A stretch of DNA of 64,000 bases from Pseudohongiella sp. GTDB lineage: Bacteria > Pseudomonadota > Gammaproteobacteria > Pseudomonadales > Pseudohongiellaceae. Below the pieces are notes generated by a model, which was given only the letters and a program-made list of their open reading frames with translations, ran no database searches and was not told the origin of the DNA. The DNA lies in NCBI GenBank assembly GCA_030696315.1, contig JAUYSM010000021.1, positions 1 to 64,000 on the forward strand, written 5' to 3'. Below, in pieces: positions 47,650-56,084 of this stretch (position 1 is its first letter; each line of letters opens with the position of its first letter). Position numbers and translations under genes: made by a program.

Positions 47650-47691
47650 TATATCAAAATATTTTGATATATGCGCCCACCCTGTTATAGT
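47650..47691 (+). promoter_or_regulatory. sahR promoter with palindromic operator
   Basis: A perfect 22-bp palindrome (47650-47671, core ATATCAAAATATTTTGATAT) covers the -35 box TTGATA (47664-47669). Sixteen bases downstream lies an extended -10, TGTTATAGT (TATAGT 47686-47691). Overlap with the -35 implies repression by the factor that binds the palindrome, most simply SahR itself. It lies between divergent tkt and sahR and could affect both. Confidence 0.8.
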
Positions 47692-47725
47692 TCGCGCCTT
47701 TAAAGCACAGTGAAACTCTCTCCAC

Positions 47726-48709
47726 ATGGTTGTAATTGACAGTCTTGCCTCCGTCAGCAAAGCCTTGGGTGACGAACTCAGGTTGGAGATACTGCATGTG
47801 TTGAGAACTGAATCGTTTGGGGTGTTAGAGCTGTGCAGGATTCTGAATATCCGGCAGAACGCACTGAGCCATCACCTCAAGATTCTGGCGACTGCCGGGC
47901 TGGTTAGCAGTCGCAGGGAAGGCAACAGTATTTTTTACCGGCGTATTCTGTTGCTGCCCGAAGACCCGTTTTTTGCGGTTAAACAAGCCGCTTTTGCTTG
48001 TCTTGACCGCACAGAGTTGCGCGCTGATCTCAGCACAGGTATCCGTCAGATACACGCGGAACGTTCTGAACAGTCGCTGCTGTTTTTTGAGCGCCATGCA
48101 GAGCGATTTCTTGAAAAGCAGGAACTGGTTGCCGAATACGCCAACTATCGCGATACCTTACACGCTTTACTGGCTGGATTGCATATGCCTGCCAGTGCAC
48201 GAGTGATGGAAGTCGGCCCAGGTGAAGGGCGCTTGTTAAGCGAGCTTGCCGGCATTTACCAGCAAGTGATTGCGTTGGATAACTCGATAGAAATGCTGAG
48301 CAGGGCGCGCAACACCATATCCGACCTGCAACAGAACGTTGAATTTATTCACGGTGATACACAGGTCGCCATTGCACGCGGCATTCGCTTGGACCTGCTG
48401 ATTTATAACATGGTCCTGCATCACATCCCGTCACCGTGGGAGGCTTTCCAGGATTCGGCAAAACTGCTCGAGGCCGATGGTGTGCTGCTGCTGATAGATC
48501 TCAGCCGACACGATCAGGATTGGGTTCGTGATGCCTGCGGTGATCTGTGGTTGGGTTTCGAAAGCCATGAATTGGACGAGTGGGCCGGGCAGGCAGGCCT
48601 GCTTGCCGCGCAGAGCATGTATCTGGGTCTGCGCAACGGTTTTCAGGTGCAACTTAGGGTTTTTAAAAAATCCGCGCTCGACAGTCCGACAACCCTGAAG
48701 AATTTTTAA
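47726..48709 (+). CDS. sahR: ArsR-type regulator fused to a methyltransferase domain (SahR)
   Basis: A 327-residue regulator. Residues 1-95 form an ArsR winged helix: [32 protein letters not shown] (recognition helix) and [15 protein letters not shown]. The C-terminal two-thirds is a class I SAM-binding fold with [15 protein letters not shown] near residue 160. This architecture next to metK, ahcY and metF matches SahR, the S-adenosylhomocysteine-responsive regulator of the methyl cycle described in Proteobacteria. The methyltransferase fold probably senses SAH rather than catalysing. It heads the metK-ahcY-metF-rsmE run. Confidence 0.88.
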   Translation: MVVIDSLASVSKALGDELRLEILHVLRTESFGVLELCRILNIRQNALSHHLKILATAGLVSSRREGNSIFYRRILLLPEDPFFAVKQAAFACLDRTELRADLSTGIRQIHAERSEQSLLFFERHAERFLEKQELVAEYANYRDTLHALLAGLHMPASARVMEVGPGEGRLLSELAGIYQQVIALDNSIEMLSRARNTISDLQQNVEFIHGDTQVAIARGIRLDLLIYNMVLHHIPSPWEAFQDSAKLLEADGVLLLIDLSRHDQDWVRDACGDLWLGFESHELDEWAGQAGLLAAQSMYLGLRNGFQVQLRVFKKSALDSPTTLKNF

Positions 48710-48753
48710 CAGCCAGATCTTATTAACAGACAGATTTTATTAACAGACAGAAG
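48703..48753 (+). repeat. Three tandem 17-bp repeats between sahR and metK
   Basis: Copies at 48703-48719, 48720-48736 and 48737-48753 share TTATTAACAGACAGA. Copies two and three differ only in their last two bases; copy one has two further changes. The first copy contains the sahR stop codon and the last runs into the metK SD (AAGGA). Slippage expansion is the likely origin. Confidence 0.85.
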
Positions 48754-48764
48754 GAACCCTGAAC

Positions 48765-49922
48765 ATGACAACAACCCTGTTTACCTCAGAATCCGTTGCC
48801 GAAGGCCATCCGGATAAAATTGCAGACCAGATCTCCGACGCGGTGTTGGACGCCTTGCTCAAGCAAGACCCACGGGCGCGTGTGGCCTGCGAAACTTTAA
48901 TCAAGACCGGTATGGTTATTGTGGCGGGCGAGGTGACCACCGAGGCGTACGTCGATTTGGAAGAGATCACGCGTCGCGTGGTGGTCAACATCGGTTATGA
49001 CCACTCTGATAAAGGCTTTGACGGACACTCATGTGCAGTGCTGAATGCCATCGGCAAACAGTCACCCGATATCGCCATGGGTGTCGATGAAACGGCAGAC
49101 CACGAACAAGGCGCTGGCGACCAGGGTTTGATGTTTGGTTATGCCACCAACGAAACTGATGTATTGATGCCGGCTCCCATTACTTACTCACACCGACTGG
49201 TCAAGCGCCAGGCCGAAGTGCGCAAAAACGGCACTCTGCCATGGCTGCGCCCCGATGCAAAAAGTCAGATTACCTTCCGATACCAGGACGGCAAACCTGT
49301 TGGTATCGATGCGGTTGTACTGTCTACCCAGCACGGTCCGGAAATCGCGCAGAAAGCATTGCAAGAAGCGGTCATGGAAGAAATCATCAAACCAGTTCTG
49401 CCCGCAGAATGGTTGGATGCCAACACCAAGTACTTCATTAATCCGACTGGCCGTTTTGTGATCGGCGGTCCGTTTGGTGACTGCGGCCTGACTGGCCGTA
49501 AAATTATTGTTGATACCTACGGCGGGATGGCCCGTCACGGCGGCGGTGCATTCTCTGGTAAAGATCCATCAAAAGTTGACCGTTCAGCAGCCTACGCCGC
49601 GCGATACGTCGCCAAGAATATCGTGGCTGCTGGCATTGCAGATCGTTGCGAAATCCAGGTGTCTTACGCCATTGGTGTCGCCGAACCAACATCTATCAGT
49701 GTTGAAACCTTTGGCACTGGCAAGATCAGCAACGAACGCATTGTTCAGCTGGTCCGTGAACACTTTGAGCTGCGTCCAAAAGGTCTGATCAAAATGCTGG
49801 ATCTGATCCGCCCAATTTATTTTGACACCGCGGCGTACGGCCACTTTGGCCGTGAAGAGCCACAATTTACCTGGGAAAAAACCGACAAAGCCGCAGCGCT
49901 GCGTGCAGCAGCCGGCCTGTAA
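48765..49922 (+). CDS. metK: S-adenosylmethionine synthase
   Basis: A 385-residue cytosolic enzyme forming SAM from methionine and [21 protein letters not shown] begins the chain. [12 protein letters not shown] and [19 protein letters not shown] are the ATP- and phosphate-binding motifs. AAGGA lies nine bases before the ATG. Second gene of the sahR operon, so probably repressed when SahR is bound upstream. No SAM riboswitch was seen in the leader. Confidence 0.97.
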   Translation: MTTTLFTSESVAEGHPDKIADQISDAVLDALLKQDPRARVACETLIKTGMVIVAGEVTTEAYVDLEEITRRVVVNIGYDHSDKGFDGHSCAVLNAIGKQSPDIAMGVDETADHEQGAGDQGLMFGYATNETDVLMPAPITYSHRLVKRQAEVRKNGTLPWLRPDAKSQITFRYQDGKPVGIDAVVLSTQHGPEIAQKALQEAVMEEIIKPVLPAEWLDANTKYFINPTGRFVIGGPFGDCGLTGRKIIVDTYGGMARHGGGAFSGKDPSKVDRSAAYAARYVAKNIVAAGIADRCEIQVSYAIGVAEPTSISVETFGTGKISNERIVQLVREHFELRPKGLIKMLDLIRPIYFDTAAYGHFGREEPQFTWEKTDKAAALRAAAGL

Positions 49923-49940
49923 ACCACAACAGACAACATG

Positions 49941-49966
49941 GCTGCGCAGTAATGTCGCTGCGCAGC
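49941..49966 (+). other. Short perfect hairpin before ahcY
   Basis: GCTGCGCAG pairs with CTGCGCAGC (9 bp, 8-nt loop) in the 68-bp metK-ahcY gap. No U-run follows. It lacks the conserved internal bases of an SAH riboswitch, so it is listed only as a stem-loop, possibly affecting RNA stability. Confidence 0.5.
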
Positions 49967-49990
49967 AATCACAGTATTTAAGGAAAACTT

Positions 49991-51370
49991 ATGAGCAAGC
50001 CCGATTATAAAGTTGCCGATATGAGCCTGGCCGAATATGGCCGTAAAGAAGTTATTCTGGCGCAGGCTGAAATGCCCGCCCTGATGGCGCTGCGTGCGCG
50101 CTACAAAGCTGAACAACCGCTGGCGGGTGCAAAAATTATTGGCTGCATCCACATGACTATCCAGACAGCCGTGTTGATCGAGACCCTGGTAGAGCTGGGC
50201 GCGCAAGTGCGCTGGTCATCATGCAACATCTTCTCAACACAGGATCACGCTGCAGCATACATCGCCTCTAAAGGTATCGCGGTTTACGCCTGGAAAGGTC
50301 AGACTGTTGAAGAGGGTGACTGGTGTGTTGAACAGACCATCCTTAAAGATGGCCAGCCTTGGGACGCCAATATGCTGCTGGACGACGGCGGTGATCTGAC
50401 CAATATGGTGCACAACAAATATCCACAAATGTTGGTCAGCATTAACGGTATTACTGAAGAAACCACAACCGGCGTTCTGCGTCTGTTGGAAATGCTGGAA
50501 GCAGGAACGCTTAAAGTGCCTGCGATTAACGTCAACGACTCAATTACCAAATCCAAAAACGACAATAAGTACGGCTGTCGTCACAGCCTGAACGATGCCA
50601 TTAAACGCGGCACGGATATGCTGCTGTCTGGCCGTCATGCGCTGGTGGTTGGTTATGGTGACGTTGGTAAAGGCTCTGCACAAAGCCTGCGTCAGGAAGG
50701 CATGATTGTGAAGATCAGCGAGATCGATCCCATTTGTGCGATGCAAGCCTGTATGGATGGTTTTGAAGTCGTATCTGCCTACAAAAACGGCATTAACACC
50801 GGCAAGCTTGAAGACGTCGACAGCGCGCTGCTCGGCAAAGTCGATTTGATTGTGACCTCTACAGGTAATATCGATGTGTGCGACAAGAACATGTTGCAGG
50901 CACTGAAGTCTGGCGCAGTGGTTTGCAACATCGGTCACTTTGATAACGAAATTGACACACAGTACATGCGTGACAACTGGACGTGGGAAATGGTCAAACC
51001 ACAGGTCCATAAAGTTTACCGCGCTGATCCGGAACAGAATGCTGACAATTATCTGTTGCTGTTGTCGGAAGGACGACTGGTCAACCTCGGCAACGCGACT
51101 GGCCACCCATCACGCATTATGGATGGCTCGTTCGCAAACCAGGTGATTGCACAGATTCACATGTACAAACAAGGTTTCGCCACGCGCTCAGCAGAAGAGA
51201 AAAAGCAATTGCTGCGCGTAGAAGTGTTGCCGAAGAAACTTGACGAAGAAGTGGCGGCATTGATGGTGTTGGGTTTTGGTGGGGTGGTCACCAAACTTAC
51301 GGCCCCACAAGCCAAATACATCAATGTCAAAGTTGAAGGTCCTTTTAAACCGGACAGTTACAAGTACTGA
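49991..51370 (+). CDS. ahcY: S-adenosylhomocysteinase
   Basis: A 459-residue NAD-dependent enzyme splitting S-adenosylhomocysteine into adenosine and homocysteine. [19 protein letters not shown], the substrate segment [26 protein letters not shown] and the NAD loop [13 protein letters not shown] are all intact, as is the C-terminal KPDSYKY. AAGGA lies seven bases before the ATG. Co-oriented with metK and metF, it removes the by-product that SahR is thought to sense. Confidence 0.97.
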   Translation: MSKPDYKVADMSLAEYGRKEVILAQAEMPALMALRARYKAEQPLAGAKIIGCIHMTIQTAVLIETLVELGAQVRWSSCNIFSTQDHAAAYIASKGIAVYAWKGQTVEEGDWCVEQTILKDGQPWDANMLLDDGGDLTNMVHNKYPQMLVSINGITEETTTGVLRLLEMLEAGTLKVPAINVNDSITKSKNDNKYGCRHSLNDAIKRGTDMLLSGRHALVVGYGDVGKGSAQSLRQEGMIVKISEIDPICAMQACMDGFEVVSAYKNGINTGKLEDVDSALLGKVDLIVTSTGNIDVCDKNMLQALKSGAVVCNIGHFDNEIDTQYMRDNWTWEMVKPQVHKVYRADPEQNADNYLLLLSEGRLVNLGNATGHPSRIMDGSFANQVIAQIHMYKQGFATRSAEEKKQLLRVEVLPKKLDEEVAALMVLGFGGVVTKLTAPQAKYINVKVEGPFKPDSYKY

Positions 51371-51437
51371 TTGTCCTGCACGGACTCAGGTCAGAACGTA
51401 GCCGGTGTCACAGCCGGCTATGCTTACAGGAAAGATT

Positions 51438-52286
51438 ATGGACAGACACACAAACGAACCACGATTCAGCTTTGAATTTTTCCCTCCGCGCACAGACGTG
51501 GGCGTTGAAAAGCTCCGTGATGTACATCGTGAATTGGCAGCATTAAATCCGGATTTTTTCTCCGTGACCTATGGTGCCGGCGGATCAACCAGGGATGGCA
51601 CACGTCAGACGGTTACAGCCATCAAGCAGGCCGGATCAGATGTGGCACCGCATTTGTCATTTGGTGGTTCCTCAAAAGAGGATATCGCTGCTCTGCTGGC
51701 TGATTACAAAAACATGGGAATCAACCGCCTTGTAGCGTTACGCGGGGATATTCCTTCAGGCACGGGCGTCGCCTCTCAGTATTATTATGCGAACGAACTG
51801 ATCGAATTTGTGCGTGACACAACCGGCGATCATTTCCATATAGAAGTGGCTTGTTACCCTGAAATTCACCCGCAGTCCGACTCTTACGACAGCGATTTGA
51901 AATACTTCAAAAACAAAGTGGATGCCGGCGCCAACAGTGCCATCACGCAATACTTTTACAATCCGGATGCATACTTCTTTTTTGTGGATGCCTGCACAAA
52001 AGCTGGTATCACCATCCCGATTGTGCCGGGTATTATGCCCATTACCAATTTCACCAGCCTGCAGCGCTTCAGCAACAATTGTGGCGCTGAAATTCCACGT
52101 TGGATTCGTCAACGCCTGCAGTCCTTTGGCGACGACAGTAACAGCATTCGTGAATTTGGAACCGAAGTAGTCCAGCGGCTTTGTGAAGACTTGCTGGCAG
52201 GTGGTGCACCCGGTTTGCATTTTTATACCATGAATCAGACTGAGCCAGTCCGGCAGATCTGGCAACAATTGGGTCTGCGCGCCTGA
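51438..52286 (+). CDS. metF: 5,10-Methylenetetrahydrofolate reductase
   Basis: A 282-residue FAD-containing TIM barrel that makes 5-methyl-THF for methionine synthesis. FSFEFFPPRTDVGVEKL contains the catalytic Glu, and VTYGAGGSTRDGT and LVALRGDIP are family motifs. ATG 51438 has AGGA six bases upstream; a GTG at 51405 would add 11 residues. It lies 67 bp after ahcY and 16 bp before rsmE. Confidence 0.95.
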   Translation: MDRHTNEPRFSFEFFPPRTDVGVEKLRDVHRELAALNPDFFSVTYGAGGSTRDGTRQTVTAIKQAGSDVAPHLSFGGSSKEDIAALLADYKNMGINRLVALRGDIPSGTGVASQYYYANELIEFVRDTTGDHFHIEVACYPEIHPQSDSYDSDLKYFKNKVDAGANSAITQYFYNPDAYFFFVDACTKAGITIPIVPGIMPITNFTSLQRFSNNCGAEIPRWIRQRLQSFGDDSNSIREFGTEVVQRLCEDLLAGGAPGLHFYTMNQTEPVRQIWQQLGLRA

Positions 52287-52302
52287 GCCCGGGAGCAACG
52301 AT

Positions 52303-53025
52303 ATGCGACTAAGCCGCTTGTATTGCGACTCAGACTTGTCTGCAGATGCGTTGCTCACTTTGGGTGAGGATCACACCCATTATCTGGGAAAAGTTTTGCG
52401 CGTAAAACCTGGTTACTGGATTGCGCTTTTTAACGGGCACGACGGCGAGTTTCACGGCGAAATCATGCACATAGGTAAGCGTGACATGCAGGTCAAACTC
52501 GACAGTTGCTGCCACAAACTACCCGAGCGATTGTTGAGCATACATATAGGCCTGGGTTTATCCCGCGGCGAGCGTATGGATTATGCAGTACAAAAAGCCA
52601 CAGAACTGGGTGTCACTCACATAACACCTTTGTTTACCGAATTCAGCGAAGTTCGCCTGGATTCTGATCGTGCAGACAAACGCACCAGTCACTGGCAGAA
52701 GGTTGCGATCAGCGCCAGCGAGCAATGTGGTCGCTGCACGGTGCCGGTCATTTCCAACCCAGCCTCACTCGAAGATTGGATAGCTCAGGTGCCGGAAGGG
52801 CAGGGTTTTACCCTGGATCATACTGGCACTTCCGGGTTTGTCGGCGATAAGCCAGAGGCGGTATACCTGCTGATCGGACCCGAAGGTGGCACCAGCGAGC
52901 ATGAAAAACAGCTGGCAAGTGCGGCTGGATTCAAAACTGTCCGATTAGGTCCGCGGGTGTTGCGCACAGAAACAGCGCCCGTCGTCGCGTTGACGGCCTT
53001 GCAATTGCGATGGGGAGATTTTTAG
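52303..53025 (+). CDS. rsmE: 16S rRNA (uracil-1498-N3)-methyltransferase
   Basis: A 240-residue SPOUT-fold enzyme methylating U1498 of 16S rRNA with SAM. MRLSRLYCDSDL starts an N-terminal PUA-like domain. The C-terminal knot has LLIGPEGGTSEHEKQLA and VRLGPRVLRTETAPVVAL, the SAM-binding loops. GGAG lies seven bases before the ATG. It is the last gene of the methyl-cycle run; its stop codon overlaps that of vapC on the other strand. Confidence 0.96.
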   Translation: MRLSRLYCDSDLSADALLTLGEDHTHYLGKVLRVKPGYWIALFNGHDGEFHGEIMHIGKRDMQVKLDSCCHKLPERLLSIHIGLGLSRGERMDYAVQKATELGVTHITPLFTEFSEVRLDSDRADKRTSHWQKVAISASEQCGRCTVPVISNPASLEDWIAQVPEGQGFTLDHTGTSGFVGDKPEAVYLLIGPEGGTSEHEKQLASAAGFKTVRLGPRVLRTETAPVVALTALQLRWGDF

Positions 53026-53429
53026 TCCATCTCACCCAGCCAGTTTTCGCAAACCAAACCTGAAATCCGGCTAAATTCACGCTGATTGTTGGTCACCAGA
53101 ACGGCACCGGAACTCAATGCATGAGCCGCAATGAGCAAATCGTTTCCGCCAATAACCAGCCCCGTACGCTTTAGACCAGCGCGGAGTTGACCGTACACAA
53201 CACCCTGCGGCTCACCCCAGGATTCAATTACTATCTTTCGCAAGAAACCCTTCAACTGCGCATGACGCTCGGCGCGCAAACTCGTGATCCCATTTTCAAT
53301 GCCATAGCACAGTTCAGCATAGGTGATTGAGGATATGGTCAAATATGGAAGCGCTTTGAATTTATTGCGCAAACCAAGATCCCTATTTTTTAACACGTAA
53401 ATGCACATATCCGTATCGAGCATATACAT
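53022..53429 (-). CDS. vapC: VapC-type PIN domain toxin
   Basis: A 135-residue ribonuclease toxin. MYMLDTDMCIYVLK carries the first PIN aspartate, ITYAELCYG the conserved glutamate, and IGGNDLLIAAHAL the next aspartate; LVTNNQREFSRI completes the four-acid site. Targets are typically tRNA or rRNA, unknown here. Its ATG overlaps the vapB stop by one base. The stop codon falls on the last codon of rsmE. Confidence 0.93.
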   Translation of the reverse strand: MYMLDTDMCIYVLKNRDLGLRNKFKALPYLTISSITYAELCYGIENGITSLRAERHAQLKGFLRKIVIESWGEPQGVVYGQLRAGLKRTGLVIGGNDLLIAAHALSSGAVLVTNNQREFSRISGLVCENWLGEMD

Positions 53430-53662
53430 TAGAAAAATTCCCTTTCCTGAGCAGGCAAGTCTTCTCTATCCAACAAAAAGTCCTCTCCGAATGCAGAGGT
53501 TTGACTAAAAAAAACATCCCAGTCTGCCTCAGTTGCCGAGATGATCACCTCGTTTCCTTCTTTTCTGAGATAGACCGTCTCCGTATCAAACCGAAGTTCT
53601 TTGGGAAGCCGAATGGCCTGACTACGTCCGTTCATAAATACCTTAGCTGTGTACTGGGTCAT
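53429..53662 (-). CDS. vapB: VapB-type antitoxin (AbrB/SpoVT fold)
   Basis: A 77-residue antitoxin. AKVFMNGRSQAIRLPKELRF is the swapped-hairpin AbrB DNA-binding domain, and the acidic, Phe-rich tail is the usual toxin-binding part. AGGAA lies eight bases upstream of the ATG. It should neutralise VapC and repress its own promoter by the palindrome at 53684-53697. Confidence 0.92.
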   Translation of the reverse strand: MTQYTAKVFMNGRSQAIRLPKELRFDTETVYLRKEGNEVIISATEADWDVFFSQTSAFGEDFLLDREDLPAQEREFF

Positions 53663-53683
53663 TTCTGGAATTCCTCACACTAA

Positions 53684-53697
53684 ATGGTATATACCAT
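53684..53697 (-). promoter_or_regulatory. Candidate vapBC operator palindrome
   Basis: ATGGTATATACCAT is a perfect 14-bp palindrome 21 bp before vapB. Part of it (TATATACC) recurs at 53702-53709. VapB-type autoregulation by such repeats is known; binding here is inferred. Confidence 0.55.
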
Positions 53698-53763
53698 ACG
53701 ATATATACCGCGTTCAGGCAAGTCACACTGAACGGGTTATAGATCAAGTGTGATGCTTAGGCC

Positions 53764-53791
53764 AAAAAAAAAGCGCCCATCTGGGCGCTTT
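53764..53791 (-). terminator. Intrinsic terminator of glnK-amtB
   Basis: AAAGCGCCCA and TGGGCGCTTT form a 10-bp stem with a 2-nt loop (53770-53791); the minus strand continues into a run of nine T residues. It lies about 90 bp after the amtB stop. Confidence 0.88.
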
Positions 53792-53881
53792 AAAATTTCC
53801 TTGGGGGAAAACAGTGCCGGCAATGACCGGCACTCACTTCTCACTTCATCTAACTTTAAATCTGTCGTTCAGTCACCGATC

Positions 53882-55144
53882 TTACTTGGTGAACTCAGGG
53901 TAAGCTTCCAGACCACACTCGGAGATGTCTACGCCCTGATCTTCTTCCTCTGCACTTACACGCAGACCCATAATGGCCTTCAGTGCGATCCAGACGATGA
54001 AGCTTATGCCAAACACCCAGACGAAGATGGTTGCTGCACCAACGATCTGACCGAAGAAAGTTGAGGCGCTGTTAGTGATTGGTACCAGCAGCAGACCAAG
54101 CAGACCACATGAACCGTGAACGGAGATTGCACCCACTGGATCATCAATCTTGAGCTTGTCGAGTGCGATGATGCTGAACACAACCAATACACCGCCGATG
54201 GCGCCAAACAGCGTGGCCTGCAGTGCTGTTGGGGTTGAAGGCTCGGCAGTAATTGCTACCAGACCCGCCAGCGCACCGTTCAGGATCATGGTGAGGTCAG
54301 CTTTGCCGAACAGCAAGCGAGCGGTAATCATGGCTGCGATCAGGCCACCTGCTGCAGCTGCGTTGGTGTTCAGGAACACGACTGCCACTGCGTTTGCGCT
54401 GCCAACATCAGCCAGCTTCAGTACAGAACCGCCGTTGAAACCGAACCAGCCCATCCACAGGATGAAGGTGCCCAGTGTAGCCATCGGAAGGTTTGCACCT
54501 GGGAACGCACGAGCCGTGCCATCCGCACCATATTTGCCTTTACGGGCGCCCAGCAGTATCACACCTGCCAGAGCCGCAGAAGCGCCTGCCATGTGAACAA
54601 TGCCCGAGCCTGCGAAGTCAACAAATCCAAGGTCACCCAGTGTGTAGAGGCCGAACACTGCGTTGCCGCCCCATGTCCATGAACCTTCCATTGGGTAGAT
54701 GAAACCTGTCATCACCACGGCAAACGCCAGGAAAGCCCACAGCTTCATACGCTCTGCCACCGCACCTGACACGATAGACATTGCGGTTGCGACGAACACA
54801 ACCTGGAAGAAGAAGTCAGATGCGTCAGAGTAAACCGCGCCGCCGTCAAAACCCTCTTCAGCTTTTGATGCCAGTGCAGATGCCACCAGATCTTCACCAC
54901 CGGCAATGCCAGACAGGAAGTAGGTGCCGCCGTACATGATTGCATAACCGCACACCAGATACATGGTGCAGGAAATACCGAACAGAGCGATATTTTTTGT
55001 CAGAATTTCAGTTGTGTTTTTTGCACGAACCAGACCTGCTTCGAGCATAGAGAAGCCAGCCGCCATCCACATTACCAGTGCGCCACACACCAGAAAGTAG
55101 AAGGTGTCCATTGCGTACTGCAGTTCAAAAATTTGGTTTTCCAC
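53882..55144 (-). CDS. amtB: Ammonium transporter AmtB
   Basis: A 420-residue trimeric inner-membrane channel with about 11 helices for ammonium uptake. The twin-histidine pore is visible in GSGIVHMAGASAAL and ISVHGSCGLLGLLL. Other landmarks are MLEAGLVRAKNTTEILTKN and WMGWFGFNGGS. There is no long cleavable signal peptide at the start chosen. It follows glnK by 34 bp, so GlnK should gate it and NtrC should control it. Confidence 0.96.
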   Translation of the reverse strand: MENQIFELQYAMDTFYFLVCGALVMWMAAGFSMLEAGLVRAKNTTEILTKNIALFGISCTMYLVCGYAIMYGGTYFLSGIAGGEDLVASALASKAEEGFDGGAVYSDASDFFFQVVFVATAMSIVSGAVAERMKLWAFLAFAVVMTGFIYPMEGSWTWGGNAVFGLYTLGDLGFVDFAGSGIVHMAGASAALAGVILLGARKGKYGADGTARAFPGANLPMATLGTFILWMGWFGFNGGSVLKLADVGSANAVAVVFLNTNAAAAGGLIAAMITARLLFGKADLTMILNGALAGLVAITAEPSTPTALQATLFGAIGGVLVVFSIIALDKLKIDDPVGAISVHGSCGLLGLLLVPITNSASTFFGQIVGAATIFVWVFGISFIVWIALKAIMGLRVSAEEEDQGVDISECGLEAYPEFTK

Positions 55145-55178
55145 CTTTATTTCCTCCGCTTGAGAGCTAATTCAGCTG

Positions 55179-55550
<372 letters not shown>

Positions 55551-55614
55551 TTAACCTGGGCGCTTGTTTATACCTGCGCCGCCACTTCAGTGCAGATACA
55601 CCTGTCTGACACTA

Positions 55615-55630
55615 TGCACGGCGCGTGCCA
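55615..55630 (-). promoter_or_regulatory. Sigma54 promoter of glnK-amtB
   Basis: On the minus strand TGGCACGCGCCGTGCA has the -24 GG and -12 GC exactly ten bases apart and matches TGGCACG-N4-TTGCA at all but one base. The predicted start point is near 55604, leaving a leader of about 87 nt before glnK. Confidence 0.88.
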
Positions 55631-55715
55631 TATTAAATTTCGCTATGTATTCCAAATAGATACGACTTTTCTGGGAAAAACATACGCAATTTGACGGTAT
55701 TGGCGCATTTGCTGC

Positions 55716-55730
55716 GCACCAATAAGGTGC
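55716..55730 (-). promoter_or_regulatory. NtrC binding site upstream of glnK
   Basis: GCACCAATAAGGTGC keeps the GCACC-N5-GGTGC core of the NtrC enhancer consensus. It lies about 110 bp upstream of the predicted sigma54 start point, the usual enhancer distance. The rest of the 321-bp glnK-ubiK gap shows no other clear site. Confidence 0.82.
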
Positions 55731-55838
55731 ATAGATAGCAAAACTCGCACCCATGCTGTGCCGGCCTGAATAGCCAAGGGAATTATGGTATTGTCGTCAC
55801 ATCAGCAATTGCAGGAAGACAGTCCAAAAGAGGGGCAG

Positions 55839-56084
55839 ATGATTAACAAACAGATTCTTGATGATATCGCTGAACAAGTCAGCCGCCGCCTGCCTCAGCT
55901 GAATGCGCTGGGACAGGATGTCTCCGACAGTGTGAAAGGTCTTGTGCAACAAAGCCTTGGCAAACTGGATCTGGTGACGCGCGATGAGTTTGAGGCGCAG
56001 TTACGCGCTCTTCAACGTGCTGAGGCCAAAATCCTGGAACTTGAAGCAGCCGTTGCGGAGCTGGAGTCCCGCATCACGCCGTGA
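55839..56084 (+). CDS. ubiK: Ubiquinone biosynthesis accessory factor UbiK
   Basis: An 81-residue BMFP-domain protein (YqiC family). MINKQILDDIAEQVS leads into a coiled-coil C-terminus. UbiK helps aerobic ubiquinone synthesis, acting with UbiJ in the soluble Ubi complex. ATG 55839 has GAGGGG just upstream; a frame start at 55785 is less likely. It overlaps comM by 11 bp at the 3' end, tail to tail. Confidence 0.88.
   Translation: MINKQILDDIAEQVSRRLPQLNALGQDVSDSVKGLVQQSLGKLDLVTRDEFEAQLRALQRAEAKILELEAAVAELESRITP

Noticed and set aside
47551-47760. N-terminal extension of tkt
   Set aside because: It would cover the sahR operator and start; ATG 47550 has a proper SD and the normal transketolase start.
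48703-48753. CRISPR-like repeat array
   Set aside because: The repeats are contiguous 17-mers with no spacers, and no cas gene is nearby.
48710-48764. SAM riboswitch before metK
   Set aside because: The gap is too short and consists of tandem repeats; control by SahR is the simpler view.
49923-49990. SAH riboswitch before ahcY
   Set aside because: Only a 9-bp hairpin is present; the conserved internal bases of the SAH riboswitch are missing.
55839-56084. Phasin or generic coiled-coil protein
   Set aside because: The N-terminal MINKQILDDIAEQVS and length match the BMFP family that includes UbiK.
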